From Pycnococcus provasolii (lineage: Eukaryota; Chlorophyta; Pseudoscourfieldiophyceae; Pseudoscourfieldiales): 64,000 bases of DNA. Location: assembly GCA_049487715.1 (NCBI GenBank), contig CP150564.1, forward strand, positions 372,001 to 436,000, written 5' to 3'. The notes beneath the pieces are model-generated. The model had not been told where the DNA came from. It saw nothing but the letters and a program-made list of their open reading frames with translations, and searched no databases. Of this stretch, positions 1 through 9,800 are shown in pieces; positions within the stretch are counted from its first letter, which is position 1, and each line of letters opens with the position of its first letter. The position numbers were made by a program, and so were the translations under genes.

Positions 1-1
1 G

Positions 2-265
2 GAAGGACCTTGGGAGGTTTCCCCTTCCGCTTCGTCCCCGTCGTCGTCGGAGAGCGAGTCAAAGTTATACTTCGACGAGGCTCGTTTTCAAGTTCTGGGT
101 GTATTTGGTACGAGTACGGAGAGTTGGCCGCAGCTTCCCAGCTTGCCCATACCGTTTGGCGACATGAACAAGGCGTCTTGGACGACGACGTACTTGGACG
201 ATCGCGTTCGCGTGCAGCGCGCGAATACGAGCGGGAACTTGTTTGTGTTCGAGAGAGAAGAGTAA
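2..265 (+). CDS. 3' end of a plastid-lipid-associated protein (PAP/fibrillin) gene, truncated by the window edge
   Basis: Reading frame 2 is open from base 2 to a TAA at 263-265 and gives 87 residues. The last 30 residues read W-T-T-T-Y-L-D-D-R-V-R-V-Q-R, then S-G-N-L-F-V-F-E-R, then stop. This matches the hallmark C-terminus of PAP/fibrillin proteins (W-L-D-T-T-Y-L-D-D...R-G...G-N-L-F-V). The segment before it (P-W-E-V...L-Y-F-D-E...F-Q-V-L) also fits the family beta-barrel. Fibrillins bind lipids in plastoglobules and thylakoids. The longer open frame at 10-411 on the same strand is a shadow. The N-terminus, with any transit peptide, lies outside the window, so the subfamily cannot be assigned. 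Confidence 0.62.
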   Translation, partial: EGPWEVSPSASSPSSSESESKLYFDEARFQVLGVFGTSTESWPQLPSLPIPFGDMNKASWTTTYLDDRVRVQRANTSGNLFVFEREE

Positions 266-625
266 CCTTACATAAGTTTACCACTACAGTACAGTACGAC
301 GAATTCAACGGAAGAGAAGAAGTTATACGAGCCTCGAGTGACCACCCCCCCACCACCACCCCCACCACCAGAGAACCCCGAACGCAAACCACAACAACAA
401 GAAACCCCTAAAAGAATCACCACACCTTAATCTTCGCGAGGAACCGGTATCCTCCCCCTAACAGCCTAAGGTTTTAGAATGACTGGCTGAACTGCCCTGC
501 CCTGCCCGCAAACCTGATTCGGACCGCATCGAATCCCCTTTGGGATAAATCCGCCCCTCCCCCCCTTCCCCTCTCCCTCCCCCCTTTTCCCACCACACTC
601 CCTTTTTCTGTCTTGCCCGCGATAA
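266..625. other. Intergenic: fibrillin 3' flank and FAD2 promoter region
   Basis: No gene is visible. The stretch has a CCACC-rich run near 340-370 and a long pyrimidine (C/T) tract at 535-615 just ahead of the desaturase start. No clear TATA box was seen. Confidence 0.4.
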
Positions 626-2080
626 ATGGCGTCCTCCATGAAGATGTCCACAGGCATTAAACCTACGAGAATAGCGTCAGGATTAGGTGACCTTGTGGTG
701 ACTCGTCAGGGTTCACGCGCAGCTACTAGTACTCGAGCCTCTCAAGCTTTCTCTCAAGGATGTCTGAAGTCTTCGGCACACTCGGCCGTACCAAATAGTT
801 GGAGGAGGCGATACGGAGGTGGTTCTGGGTCTCTCAGCCAGTGCAGCAAACGACAACGCGCGGTCGACACCACCACGACGACGACGACGACGAACTACGA
901 AGGCGTGCCCACTGTCACAGACCTTAGCGGACTGGGCGCCGTCGAAAACCAGGTGGGCATGACGTACCGCTCGCTCGACGCGCTGCCGACCCGTAAGGAA
1001 GTACTCGCCGCCATACCGGCACACTGCTTCAAGAAAAATACAGCCAAGAGCCTCCTGTACGCCTTCACGTCGACGGCGCTCACAGCCGCGTGCGGCGTCC
1101 TGGGGTATCTCTTCATCCCGCTCCAGGCGGCTTACTGGCCCGCGTGGGTCGCATACGCGATCGTCACGGGAACCGTCGCAACCGGCGCGTGGGTCGTCGC
1201 GCACGAGTGCGGACACGGCGCGTTCAGCGACAACAGGAAGCTGCAGGATGCGGTGGGATACGCGCTGCACAGCGCTCTGCTCGTGCCGTACTTCTCGTGG
1301 CAGCGAAGCCACGCTATCCACCACGCGAACACGAACCACCTCGAGGAGGGTGAGACGCACGTTCCTGCCGTGGCGGGAGATCCCAAGGGGGATGCCGGCC
1401 TCATTGCCAAGTCGAAAATTGGAGAGCTTCCGTGGACCGTGCTGAACTCCATCATCGTGCTGCTGTTCGGGTGGCCAGCCTACCTCATCGCCGGTGCATC
1501 GGGAGGTCCGGTGCGCGGCGCGACGAACCACTTCTGGCCGTGGGCGGGTGAGCAGGGACGTCACAGCCTCTTCCCCGGAGGATGGAAGAAGAAGGTGCTG
1601 ATGAGCGACGTCGGATGTTTTGCCGTGATTGGCCTGCTCGCGTACTGGGCGTACGCCGCAGGTTCAATCATGCCCGTTCTCGCGCTGTACGTCGGACCGT
1701 ACCTGGTGACGAACGCCTGGCTCGTCGGGTACACGTGGCTGCAGCACACCGACGTGGACATCGCGCAGTACACGGGCAGCGACTGGAACTGGGTGCGCGG
1801 AGCATTCCTTACCGTCGACCGTCCCTACGGCCCGGTATTCGACTTCCTGCACCACCGCATCGGCAGCACGCATGTCGCGCATCACGTCGACCACACCATC
1901 CCTCACTACAACGCCGTGGAGGCGACGGAGGCGCTGAAGAAGGCGTTCCCCCACCTGTACATGTACGATCCCACGCCTGTGCATCAGGCACTATTCCGCG
2001 TGGCAAGCAAGTGCATTGCGGTGAAGCCGTCAGGGAAGGGTGGCCAGTACGTCTTCACGGACCAGCCTCTCGCCGCCTAG
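626..2080 (+). CDS. FAD2: Delta-12 (omega-6) fatty acid desaturase, FAD2 type
   Basis: The 484-residue product inserts the second double bond into oleoyl lipids, making linoleate. All three membrane-desaturase histidine boxes are present: HECGH at about 193-197, HAIHH at about 229-233 and HVAHH at about 416-420. These residues bind the di-iron centre. Surrounding motifs (HANTNHLEEGETHVP, and TIPHYNA after box 3) are FAD2-like, not FAD6-like. Hydrophobic spans at about 142-190, 275-290, 330-350 and 350-370 fit a four-helix desaturase. FAD2 proteins are usually about 380 residues. The extra N-terminal ~90 residues are rich in Ser, Arg and Thr, including a run of eight Thr, and could be a plastid transit peptide or a non-conserved extension, so ER versus plastid location is open. 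The gene is a single exon and converges on the methyltransferase at 2310. Confidence 0.9.
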   Translation: MASSMKMSTGIKPTRIASGLGDLVVTRQGSRAATSTRASQAFSQGCLKSSAHSAVPNSWRRRYGGGSGSLSQCSKRQRAVDTTTTTTTTNYEGVPTVTDLSGLGAVENQVGMTYRSLDALPTRKEVLAAIPAHCFKKNTAKSLLYAFTSTALTAACGVLGYLFIPLQAAYWPAWVAYAIVTGTVATGAWVVAHECGHGAFSDNRKLQDAVGYALHSALLVPYFSWQRSHAIHHANTNHLEEGETHVPAVAGDPKGDAGLIAKSKIGELPWTVLNSIIVLLFGWPAYLIAGASGGPVRGATNHFWPWAGEQGRHSLFPGGWKKKVLMSDVGCFAVIGLLAYWAYAAGSIMPVLALYVGPYLVTNAWLVGYTWLQHTDVDIAQYTGSDWNWVRGAFLTVDRPYGPVFDFLHHRIGSTHVAHHVDHTIPHYNAVEATEALKKAFPHLYMYDPTPVHQALFRVASKCIAVKPSGKGGQYVFTDQPLAA

Positions 2081-2309
2081 ACAAAAAGTATTTTGATGGG
2101 ATGATTGAGAACGATTTAATTTTGTTCGCGTTCGGTTATATGGTTTAGCGCGTTTGTGCGTGAGAGAGGAGAGACTGGGATGAAGAGATGTGAAAAAAGT
2201 AGCTTAATTTTGAAGTGTGGGAGAGAATAAACAAATCATAATAAGCATTTTTCTGTAATAACTATGCTCTTTTCCCCCCCTTTTCACATTCTCAATCAAA
2301 TCGAATCAA

Positions 2310-3521
2310 TCACCGAAATGGCTCCCCAGGACTCTGCGAGTAGCCACCAGCTGGCCGCTTTCGGAACAGGTAAAATAGCACGCCCCACTCCTCGCCCTTG
2401 TTGTAGCGGAACAGCTCGCTGCATGCGATGTAGAACACACGCCATCTCACCCACCAGCGAACGATGTTGCGTCGGCTGGCTCGCGAGTTGGGATTCTTCG
2501 GGTCGCCGTACGTGTCGACGAGGTACGGCCAGCATTCCCTCTTGCGTCTGTCCTGGTTGCGCAGCCACGCCTCGAGCGTCTTTGAGTAGTGACATCCATT
2601 GATCCACCAGCGCTTCACGACGTCGAGGTCGCGTTGGAAGTGCAGGAACAGGTCCGCGGACGGCATCGTGCCTCCGAGGAAGAAGTGGCGTGCCATCCAG
2701 TCCTGTGGCTTGCCTGAATCTTCGAAGTGGTACGCGTAGTGCTTGTGTGCAAACACGTGGCAGAAGAAGAGTCCGTTGGGTGCCAGCCATCTGCTGACTC
2801 GCCTAAACACGACGTCGTAGTTCTTCATGTGCTCGAGCATTTCGACGCTGACGATGCGGTCGTACCTGTCGCTTGTCGACTCTTCGTCAAACTCCACCAT
2901 GTTCGCGGTGACCACCTGTAGGTTTTTGATGCCTCGAGCGAACGCAAGTGCCATGATGTGCTCTCTCTGCGTTCGCGAGTTTGAGACGGCTTTGACGCGG
3001 CTCGTGGGATATCGCTCTGCGATGAACAGGCACAGGCTTCCCCATCCACACCCGAGCTCAAGAATCCTCTGTCCCGGCCCAAGTTTCGCGCGTTCGCAGT
3101 ACAGCGTGAGCATAGCGCGTTCCGCCTCCTCGAGCGTTTCGTTACCTTTCGGGTATATGCAGCTGCTGTACTTCATGTTCGGTCCGAGGCACAGTTTGAA
3201 GAAGTCTGTGGGTAGTTCGTAGTGCTGTTCGTTCGCCTCGTCGGTATTGATGGCGACAGGCATGCTTCGCAGTTCCGCGACAAACGCAGATTTTTCTTTG
3301 ATTTGATCCGAGTGAGATTTATGGCGGTGGAGGTCCAAACGTTCACGCAATAGTAAGCGTATTCCCATGCGTGTGATGAAGTCAGGCATTAAGTTGGCTT
3401 CGAGCACAGAGATCAAAACATATGTCAGGTAATCGATGACTGACGGAGGAAAGAGCACTGAACACAAGACACGAAGAATGAGACGCACAGGATACAAGAG
3501 CACGGAAATCATGACGAACAT
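2310..3521 (-). CDS. CFA-synthase / coclaurine N-methyltransferase-like SAM methyltransferase, membrane-anchored
   Basis: The 403-residue protein has an N-terminal hydrophobic region (about 1-40) followed by a class I SAM methyltransferase fold. The SAM-binding motif I is LELGCGWGSL. Family-typical blocks follow: KYSSCIYP before it, VEMLEHMKNY, YAYHFED, FFLGGTMPSADL, and LFRYNKGEEW near the C-terminus. These are diagnostic of the plant/algal coclaurine N-methyltransferase-like branch of the cyclopropane fatty acid synthase superfamily. The substrate cannot be read from sequence; lipid acyl chains or small amines are both possible. The gene is single-exon and tail-to-tail with the FAD2-type desaturase (229 bp between stops), so a role in modifying unsaturated acyl chains is attractive but is only an inference. 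Confidence 0.85.
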   Translation of the reverse strand: MFVMISVLLYPVRLILRVLCSVLFPPSVIDYLTYVLISVLEANLMPDFITRMGIRLLLRERLDLHRHKSHSDQIKEKSAFVAELRSMPVAINTDEANEQHYELPTDFFKLCLGPNMKYSSCIYPKGNETLEEAERAMLTLYCERAKLGPGQRILELGCGWGSLCLFIAERYPTSRVKAVSNSRTQREHIMALAFARGIKNLQVVTANMVEFDEESTSDRYDRIVSVEMLEHMKNYDVVFRRVSRWLAPNGLFFCHVFAHKHYAYHFEDSGKPQDWMARHFFLGGTMPSADLFLHFQRDLDVVKRWWINGCHYSKTLEAWLRNQDRRKRECWPYLVDTYGDPKNPNSRASRRNIVRWWVRWRVFYIACSELFRYNKGEEWGVLFYLFRKRPAGGYSQSPGEPFR

Positions 3522-4030
3522 TGTTATGGTAATGGTTATGTACTGTATGTTTGCGAAATGAAATGAATGAATGAAAAATCACAATGCAACGAACGAAGCG
3601 AGTTGGTTGGTTCAGCAAAACACTGCCAAAAGAAAGCACCACTAACACTAGCACCACTGACACTAGCACCACTGACACTGGCACTCACTAATACTCACTG
3701 CCACTCACTGCCACTGCCACTCACTACCACTCCCACTGCCCCGTTCTTGAAACGCACACACACAAGCACAAGCACAAGCACAAGCACACGCCTTCTGACG
3801 TTTGTGGTGGTAACAAAACGTCACGTATACGTGTTTGAAAAGAAATGCACGCACGCACGCACGCCGCCGCCACAGATGTTGTTGGGTTCCCAAACTACAA
3901 AGAAGATGTTCCGAGGCCGGCGGAAAGCGTTAGGGTTTGGAACTACGGGCTAGGGTTAGGAAGGAGGGTTACCTGGTCGGGTTCGCTTCTGGCTGTCAGA
4001 TTCACTCGAAACGTGTTCGGCAACTTTAGC
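3522..4030. repeat. Low-complexity intergenic region with several microsatellites
   Basis: It holds imperfect CACTGACACTAGCAC-type repeats (about 3637-3740), an ACAAGC tract (about 3761-3790), an ACGC tract (about 3846-3864) and short telomere-like GTTAGGGTT/CTAGGGTTAGG motifs (3928-3962). The open frames here are low complexity and I do not believe they are coding. Confidence 0.6.
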
Positions 4031-4122
4031 ATGACGACGATTCGCATGTCCTCCGACGAGCGAGACCGTGCGTTTGCTGTGCTGAATGCGGCTGAGCAAC
4101 CAAAGGCGCACCTCGTGAAAAT

Positions 4123-4806
4123 GTGTGGAGTCGTCGATGTTACGCGCCAATGTTAATTCATGCGCCCGAGTTTGCGAATCTGCGCGCGCAAATCGCCGAG
4201 CAATTGCCGGATTACGCGATCGCGTTCGACGTCGTGTTCGAAAGTCGAGGCAACCCGGTCGAGTGGCACTGCGATTACGAATCGTTGGGACCCTTTGTCG
4301 TCCCAGATCGGTGGGCGGCTGTTCGCGACTCTCACTTTATGAGCGTGCACTTCAATTTGACGGAGGATGGCGGTGCGCTGACGACGAATTCGTCCGTTTG
4401 GCTGTCGTATGTCTGCTATCTTGCCATCGTGTGCACCGATATTTTCGGATTCTGTCATCGCATGCTGCTTTGGCTGTTGAGTCCTGACGGAGCCTCGACG
4501 CGACGGTCGAATCGTGCATTGGAAGGCAATGTATTTGACAACACGCGTCTGCACAAGGTGACCGGTGGCGCGCCACGCACATCGTACGTTGTTCGTCTGG
4601 TGCGCAAGGGGGCGGTCGTGCTCATCTCGAAGCAGTCCATCGTCGATGGCATCAAGCGTTCTCAAGCGTGCATGGCGTTCAGGTCGATGCTCGATTGCGT
4701 CGACGAGAACGCATCCGACGCGGCCGAGATCGATTGGGCGCGCATTCCAGGCGTCGAACGAGAGCGCGGTGCGTCATCCGTCACCGGAAGCTTGATTTGG
4801 AGATAG
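4123..4806 (+). CDS. Fe(II)/2-oxoglutarate dioxygenase-like protein, 5' end uncertain
   Basis: The 227-codon frame contains a plausible facial triad: H-x-D within EWHCDYES and a distal His in TRLHKVTGG, followed by an Arg (YVVRLV) that could hold 2-oxoglutarate. Spacing is loosely that of phytanoyl-CoA- or prolyl-hydroxylase-type folds, but I do not recognise the subfamily and the substrate is unknown. A possible earlier start at 4031 (MTTIRMSSDERDRAF) lies in a different frame that closes at 4156. The two frames overlap between 4123 and 4156, so the true N-terminus may be split by a one-base frame change or a sequencing error. A hydrophobic run near residues 95-115 interrupts the domain. The stop codon lies inside a strong hairpin. 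Confidence 0.45.
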   Translation: MWSRRCYAPMLIHAPEFANLRAQIAEQLPDYAIAFDVVFESRGNPVEWHCDYESLGPFVVPDRWAAVRDSHFMSVHFNLTEDGGALTTNSSVWLSYVCYLAIVCTDIFGFCHRMLLWLLSPDGASTRRSNRALEGNVFDNTRLHKVTGGAPRTSYVVRLVRKGAVVLISKQSIVDGIKRSQACMAFRSMLDCVDENASDAAEIDWARIPGVERERGASSVTGSLIWR

Positions 4807-4840
4807 ATTTCCGGAGTTCGCTCCGGAAATCTATATCTCC
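4799..4840. repeat. Inverted repeat / hairpin at the junction of two convergent genes
   Basis: Left arm GGAGATAGATTTCCGGA (4799-4815) pairs with right arm 4822-4840, interrupted only by a two-base bulge and closed by a 6-base loop. It overlaps the stop codon of the upstream plus-strand gene and lies 39 bp from the end of the CCB1-like gene on the minus strand. It could help form or separate the 3' ends, or be a relic of a small foldback insertion. Confidence 0.7.
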
Positions 4841-4878
4841 CAGATAAACTAAACTAAATGTGGTCACGTGGTGGTTAC

Positions 4879-5889
4879 TTAAGCCTCCGCCTTTTCTTTC
4901 TTCGCTTGGTTGTCGAACACGCCTCGCACGCGCTTCATGCCCTTCATATTATAGGGGAGCTCCTCGCCGAACCTTTCGATTTCATCCTTGCTCGCCTCGA
5001 GGACGATGTCCGTCTGCGTGTCGTCGTCACTCGTCACCAGCTTGACGCGAACCGTCTCAACGCGCTCCGCGTTCTCCCAGTAGTACTGACCTGCGAACGG
5101 GCTGAAGAGGCACATCAGGTACCACGCGTTCCCGAGAGCGGGAAACTGAATGGTCAGCACGAGCGCCGTCGACGCGAGGCCGAGTGCCGCACACGAAGTC
5201 ACGTACGCCGCCTGTCCGACAGACGGCGCGAACGCACCCTCGAACGTGATGACGTCGCTCGCGTCCTTTATTTTGAAGTTCAAATTTTTGTAGTGAAGCG
5301 CGATGTCGCGTGCGATGGCGCTCGTGGGCTGCGCGTTCGCCACCGCCGGTCCTGGTGCGACGAACGTCTTTCGGATGGGTTTTGGCGTCGGCGCACGTTT
5401 GACGAGCGACCACAGGCCAGGCACGCTGATGACAAACAGGCCGAGAACGGTGTAGTAGCTCTTGATGGAGTATCCTGACGACTCCTCCGCGATGTCTGCT
5501 GTTAGGGCAGGCGCTTGCGGCGGCGCATCCACGTCCTGCGTCACCACCGTCTGCGTTGCATACGTAGCCTCGTTTACCGTCTCCGCGAGTATGCGCGCCA
5601 CGGTCGCTTCCACGGGGTCAGCGAGTGCCGGCGTCGGTGTCACTCCCATCATGAGCGAGGAGATCGCGATTGCCGCGGGGAACGACGCCATGGACGCCCA
5701 CCTGGGCACTGCCGCGTCGTGTGCATCGAAAAGGTCTGTTGTCTTCCCAACCTCAGATGGTGAGGCTCGCGACAACATGGAAAGACGCCTGATAGAAATC
5801 GGATGCCTCTGAGACCGAGATACAGCACGCAGAGGCCGAGATACAGGACCAGGAAGAGAGGCACATGAGGTCATAGATACACAAGTCAT
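4879..5889 (-). CDS. CCB1: CCB1-like cofactor assembly factor of cytochrome b6f (haem ci), plastid-targeted
   Basis: The 336-residue protein starts with an Arg/Ser-rich transit peptide. A hydrophobic stretch then ends in PTPALA near residue 90, resembling a thylakoid-related signal. The mature part carries SSGYSIKSYYTVLGLFVIS-VPGLWSLVKR (first membrane segment), a FEGAFAPSVGQAA motif, a second membrane pair (LGLASTALVLTIQFPALGNAW and LMCLFSPFAGQYYW), and a C-terminal soluble tail ending in KGMKRVRGVF. This order matches CCB1, a thylakoid membrane factor needed to attach the atypical haem ci to cytochrome b6. Assignment is from remembered family motifs, so the exact CCB number is a little uncertain. 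Confidence 0.72.
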   Translation of the reverse strand: MTCVSMTSCASLPGPVSRPLRAVSRSQRHPISIRRLSMLSRASPSEVGKTTDLFDAHDAAVPRWASMASFPAAIAISSLMMGVTPTPALADPVEATVARILAETVNEATYATQTVVTQDVDAPPQAPALTADIAEESSGYSIKSYYTVLGLFVISVPGLWSLVKRAPTPKPIRKTFVAPGPAVANAQPTSAIARDIALHYKNLNFKIKDASDVITFEGAFAPSVGQAAYVTSCAALGLASTALVLTIQFPALGNAWYLMCLFSPFAGQYYWENAERVETVRVKLVTSDDDTQTDIVLEASKDEIERFGEELPYNMKGMKRVRGVFDNQAKKEKAEA

Positions 5890-6861
5890 ATCTTATCAAT
5901 CAATCAAGCTATAAGACTCACTCACCGAGACACTCATTCCACTGTCACTGTGCGAGGCGAATGAACGGATGAAACAGCAGGGAGAAAACTATCTGCGGTG
6001 CATCCGGATAGCCGCCGACCTAGGGTGCGTTCTCGTGGGACGGAAGGGATTCGTGGGCCACAGAAACACCCATACGGGGAGGGGCACTTCTGTGGTGGGG
6101 ATCCGTCGCAGGTCGAGTCAGCAGAATTCGTCTCCTGTTTTTCAGGTGCAGGGGACAGGCAGGGGATTTGGGACTGGATTTGGGACCCCTGGATTTGGGA
6201 CCACCTAAGCTTAGGGGTTTGATTTGGGGGTTTGATTTGGGGGTTTGATTTGGGGGTTTGCTGTGGTTGGCCGTCAGGTAGGTCCGTCAGGTTTGGCCTG
6301 TTGTCGCGACACCTCGAGGGTCGCGACTTCCTCTTCAAAAACGAGGAGCCTGGCCTGGGAAAAGAAAAAGACCTTTATGAAATGAGGGCGAGTGCACAGG
6401 ACGAGCCCATGAGAGCGAGATTTCAAGCCGAGCAGGTTGGCCCACGGAGATGGTCAGGTGGCCGAGGCTCGCCGTGGAATCCTCGCTCGGAGCAGGTGGA
6501 ATCCTCAATCCAAGGAGCTGAGCCTGAGAGGAGTCTGAGAGGCCGAACACAGATAGATGACAGAGCCGAAGCCGAACGAAAGAACGAAGGACCCGAGGAC
6601 CGGAATTAAAGTTTAACGTGTTTGCAAGGTCTTTCCGTCTTTGGAAGCAACATTCCAGAGGAAACTACAGTAAGGTTACAGTAGTTCGTCGAGGGAAAGG
6701 AAAGCCGGAAAGGACACCTCATTTACATTTGTCGAAAGCGAAAGCAGCTGTGAATTGGGAAACAATCTGAAATTCAAAATCAGTCAACCCCAGTTCTCCC
6801 CTCCCAGAGTTCCGCGGCCGGCAACCCCCCCGGGCGGCCGCAAACTTCAAACGTCATCGCC
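5890..6861. other. Intergenic: tandem GGGTTTGATTTG repeats and promoter of the giant membrane-protein gene
   Basis: A short tandem repeat, (GGGGGTTTGATTT)n, runs at about 6215-6260 and follows related GGATTTGGGAC units at 6167-6202. The rest has several open frames on both strands, but none shows a recognisable motif and composition is Arg/Glu-rich low complexity. The roughly 200 bp before 6862 are likely promoter and 5' leader. Confidence 0.45.
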
Positions 6862-9800
6862 ATGGCCACAATGCCCTTAATAGGCTTACCTTGCACATGT
6901 TTATCTGCCATGGTGCACACCTTGGTGAAAAACCATCTCCGGCCTTGCTCTCAAGCTCTCAAGAAGCGTTCTTTGAGAGGTCACGGCTTGCTCTCTCAAG
7001 TCATGTTCTCTCACCTGGGTCTCTCACTAGTGGTCCTCCTCCTCTGTTCTCTGCAGAGTTCTGGGGCCTCGGCGTCATCGTCGTTTTATGGCGTAAATAC
7101 AGTCTACGCGCCACCACCGCCGCCGCCACCACCCTTGCCACCGCCACCGCCGCCACCGCCGCCGCCTTCTCCACCGCCTTCTCCACCGCCGCCACCGCCG
7201 CCGCCGTCGCCGCCGCCGTTCAGCCCCGTGCCGCTGTGGTTTGGACAGAACGTCACCGCGGACGAAGTCGCACCTGCGAACGCAATCACGCTCAAGGAAG
7301 TCTTCATCACGGGAGCAATCGTGAACTTCAACCTGCAAACACCCGCCGCCGTGCACTACGTTCTCGTCGACGCGCGGGAAATGGCTCTCGCGAACGACGG
7401 AAATGGCATCACGCCGCCGAACGCCTTTGAGCTCCGATTCACGGGATACTGCGCACCAAGCCCGCCACCCTTCTACGGAGGAACGAAGAGAAGAAGAAAA
7501 CTTCAAGGACGTGCGTACGACGTGAGCACGAAAGTGTGCATCCTTCACGGTGCCACGCTCGCTGGTTGGGTCACGTCGCCTCCGCCACCGGTGGCGTTCA
7601 GCGCGCGCAAACTTCTGCAGAGCAAGGGCGAAAACCAACAGAGCGTGGCGCGGCGCAGTGCAGCACCGGTGTCTTCGACCATCAGCTTTCCCGAACTCAC
7701 GCCGGGCACCGAGTACATCGTCTACGCAGCCGTCTCCACCGCCTACGGGGTGAACCGCCTCGTTGGGGAGCTCGCCTTCAAAACGCTCGAGGCACATCCG
7801 CCGCCGCCGAGTCCTCCGCCGGTGCCGCCGGTGCCACCAACACCGCCCACCGCCCCATCGCCACCACCGCCCAGGCCCCCACCACCTCCGTCGCCGCCTC
7901 CATCGCCACCTCCACCACCTCCTCCGTTCGTGGGAAAGGACCTGCTCACGCTCGACGGCGTCGTCTTGCGTGCAAGCGGCATGGGTAGCAACCAGAAATT
8001 GTGCGGCACCGGCGGATGCCAACCAGAGCTGGTCATCGACCGCGACGTCGAGACATTCTGGCTGTCCGAGACGAACCGAAACGGTGGGCAGTGGCTGGAA
8101 TTCGACCTCGGACGTCCCATGAGCGTCGTCGAAATCACGCTCGCGTGGCGGTTGTACGCAAGCCCGGAGCACTGCCGCGTTCTGGCAAGCACGCGCGACT
8201 CGCCCACCTCGCTGTACCCCTACGGCTTCCGGGAGGTTGCCATATTCTCCGGCGGAGATGAAATCAACCTCCGCCTCAACTTCGGGCCATTATACACGTT
8301 GCCATCTTTCCGCGCATCCGCCGCGGACGGACTGTACGGTGGCTTTGTCGCGCGGCATATCCGCATCCAGATTGACAAGCCCTACGTCAGCAGCTTCTCG
8401 CCGAGCGTCAGCCTTCGTGAGGTTTTGATTCTCGGAGGCGATCCGAATGCACTGCCGCCATCGCCACCGCCACCTTCGCCACCGCCAGCGCCGATGCCGC
8501 CGATGGAACCCCCCTCGCCGCCGCCGAATGAGACTGACACTACTACTACTACTACGACAACAACAACAACCACGGAGGTGATCGTGATCCTCGCACCGCC
8601 CAACTTCCCCCCGCGGCCTGTCTACCCGAGCCCGCCTGCGATACCAAGCCCACCGGCAGCCCCACCGCCGAATCCGCCTCCCGCACTCGCCAGTGTCACC
8701 TTCTTTCTAGGTTTTGCGTCGCTGCCGAAAAGCCTCGCCGAAAAAGGCACGGAGCAGTACAACAATTTCGCAGACTACACAAGAGCAAGAAGTGCCGACC
8801 TCATAAACGCTAGCGTGGCTTTGTATCCCGCGAACTATCCGACAGTGATTGACGAATCGTCCGTGCACATTGTCGACATTTTCTACGTGCCCACCTCATC
8901 GTCAGGAGGCGGGTGGCGACGTGATGCACATCATCTCAATCACATCGATCGTGGCGTGGTGGTCTTCGTCGCAGTGTCGTTGCCTGGCTGGGACACGAAT
9001 GCAGCACGTGGTGTGGCCACTCTCGTCGCCGACGTGGATCCGTATGACTATTTCATTGGCCGTGGAACGGTGAAAATATACGGCGTCGACACGAAGATGG
9101 ATGGCCTTCCTTTCCCGCCGCCGCCGAGCCCGCCGCCACCGCCGCCGAGTCCGCCGCCGCCGAGTCCCCCACGTCCGCCGCTACCTCCGTTCCCGCTATG
9201 CCCCGGTTGCGATGCACCGCCAGCCTTACCTCCCACACCACCACCTCCTGCGCCACCGCCTCCACCGCCACCTCCTCCCACGCCACCGATCATCACAGCA
9301 TCTGGAAATGCTGCCACGAAATTTCTCAACAGCTGGCAGGGCATTGTCACGATATGCCTCAGCGCCGCGGTGCTCGCGGCAATCCCGCTTATCACATACA
9401 CCTTCCTTGCACAACGCACAAAGACCCTCGAAAAGCGCCTTGCGGAAGAGGAGGCGTACACGCATGCTCTCGACGGCGCAGCGCTGCACGGCGACGTGGA
9501 ATACGCGAATCCATTCCTGGCATCGCCCGCGCCTCCGCCGGCGAGGATGGGCCCGCGCGGATTCGCCGCGTCGAAGGTGCCTTTCGATCCCACGTCAGTG
9601 CCATCTGTAGCCGCTAGTTTGGAAAGTATTCCGGACACGACGTCGGCCGTCGAGGCCCTGAAGAAGCAAATCGAGGACAATGTGCCCCGTCCGCGCCTCG
9701 AGGGCGCTGAAGAGTACCGCCCTCGTCCGGGTGCCGCCGTGGGTGCATCTGCGCCAGTCGACAACGTGGCAGTAGTCGAAGCTGCCGCGCTGCACGAAGA

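Noticed and set aside
10-411. 133-codon frame at the window start
   Set aside because: It overlaps the fibrillin C-terminal frame, which has a family signature; the 133-codon frame has none.
713-1564. Long open frame antisense to FAD2
   Set aside because: Arg-rich shadow of a GC-rich coding strand without any domain; the same applies to the long frames antisense to the giant gene (7075-8172, 9048-9998, 10378-11943), RPC4 and XPD.
7120-7215. CRISPR-like or satellite repeat in the proline codon runs
   Set aside because: The CCGCCACCG pattern is simply poly-proline coding; there are no spacers.
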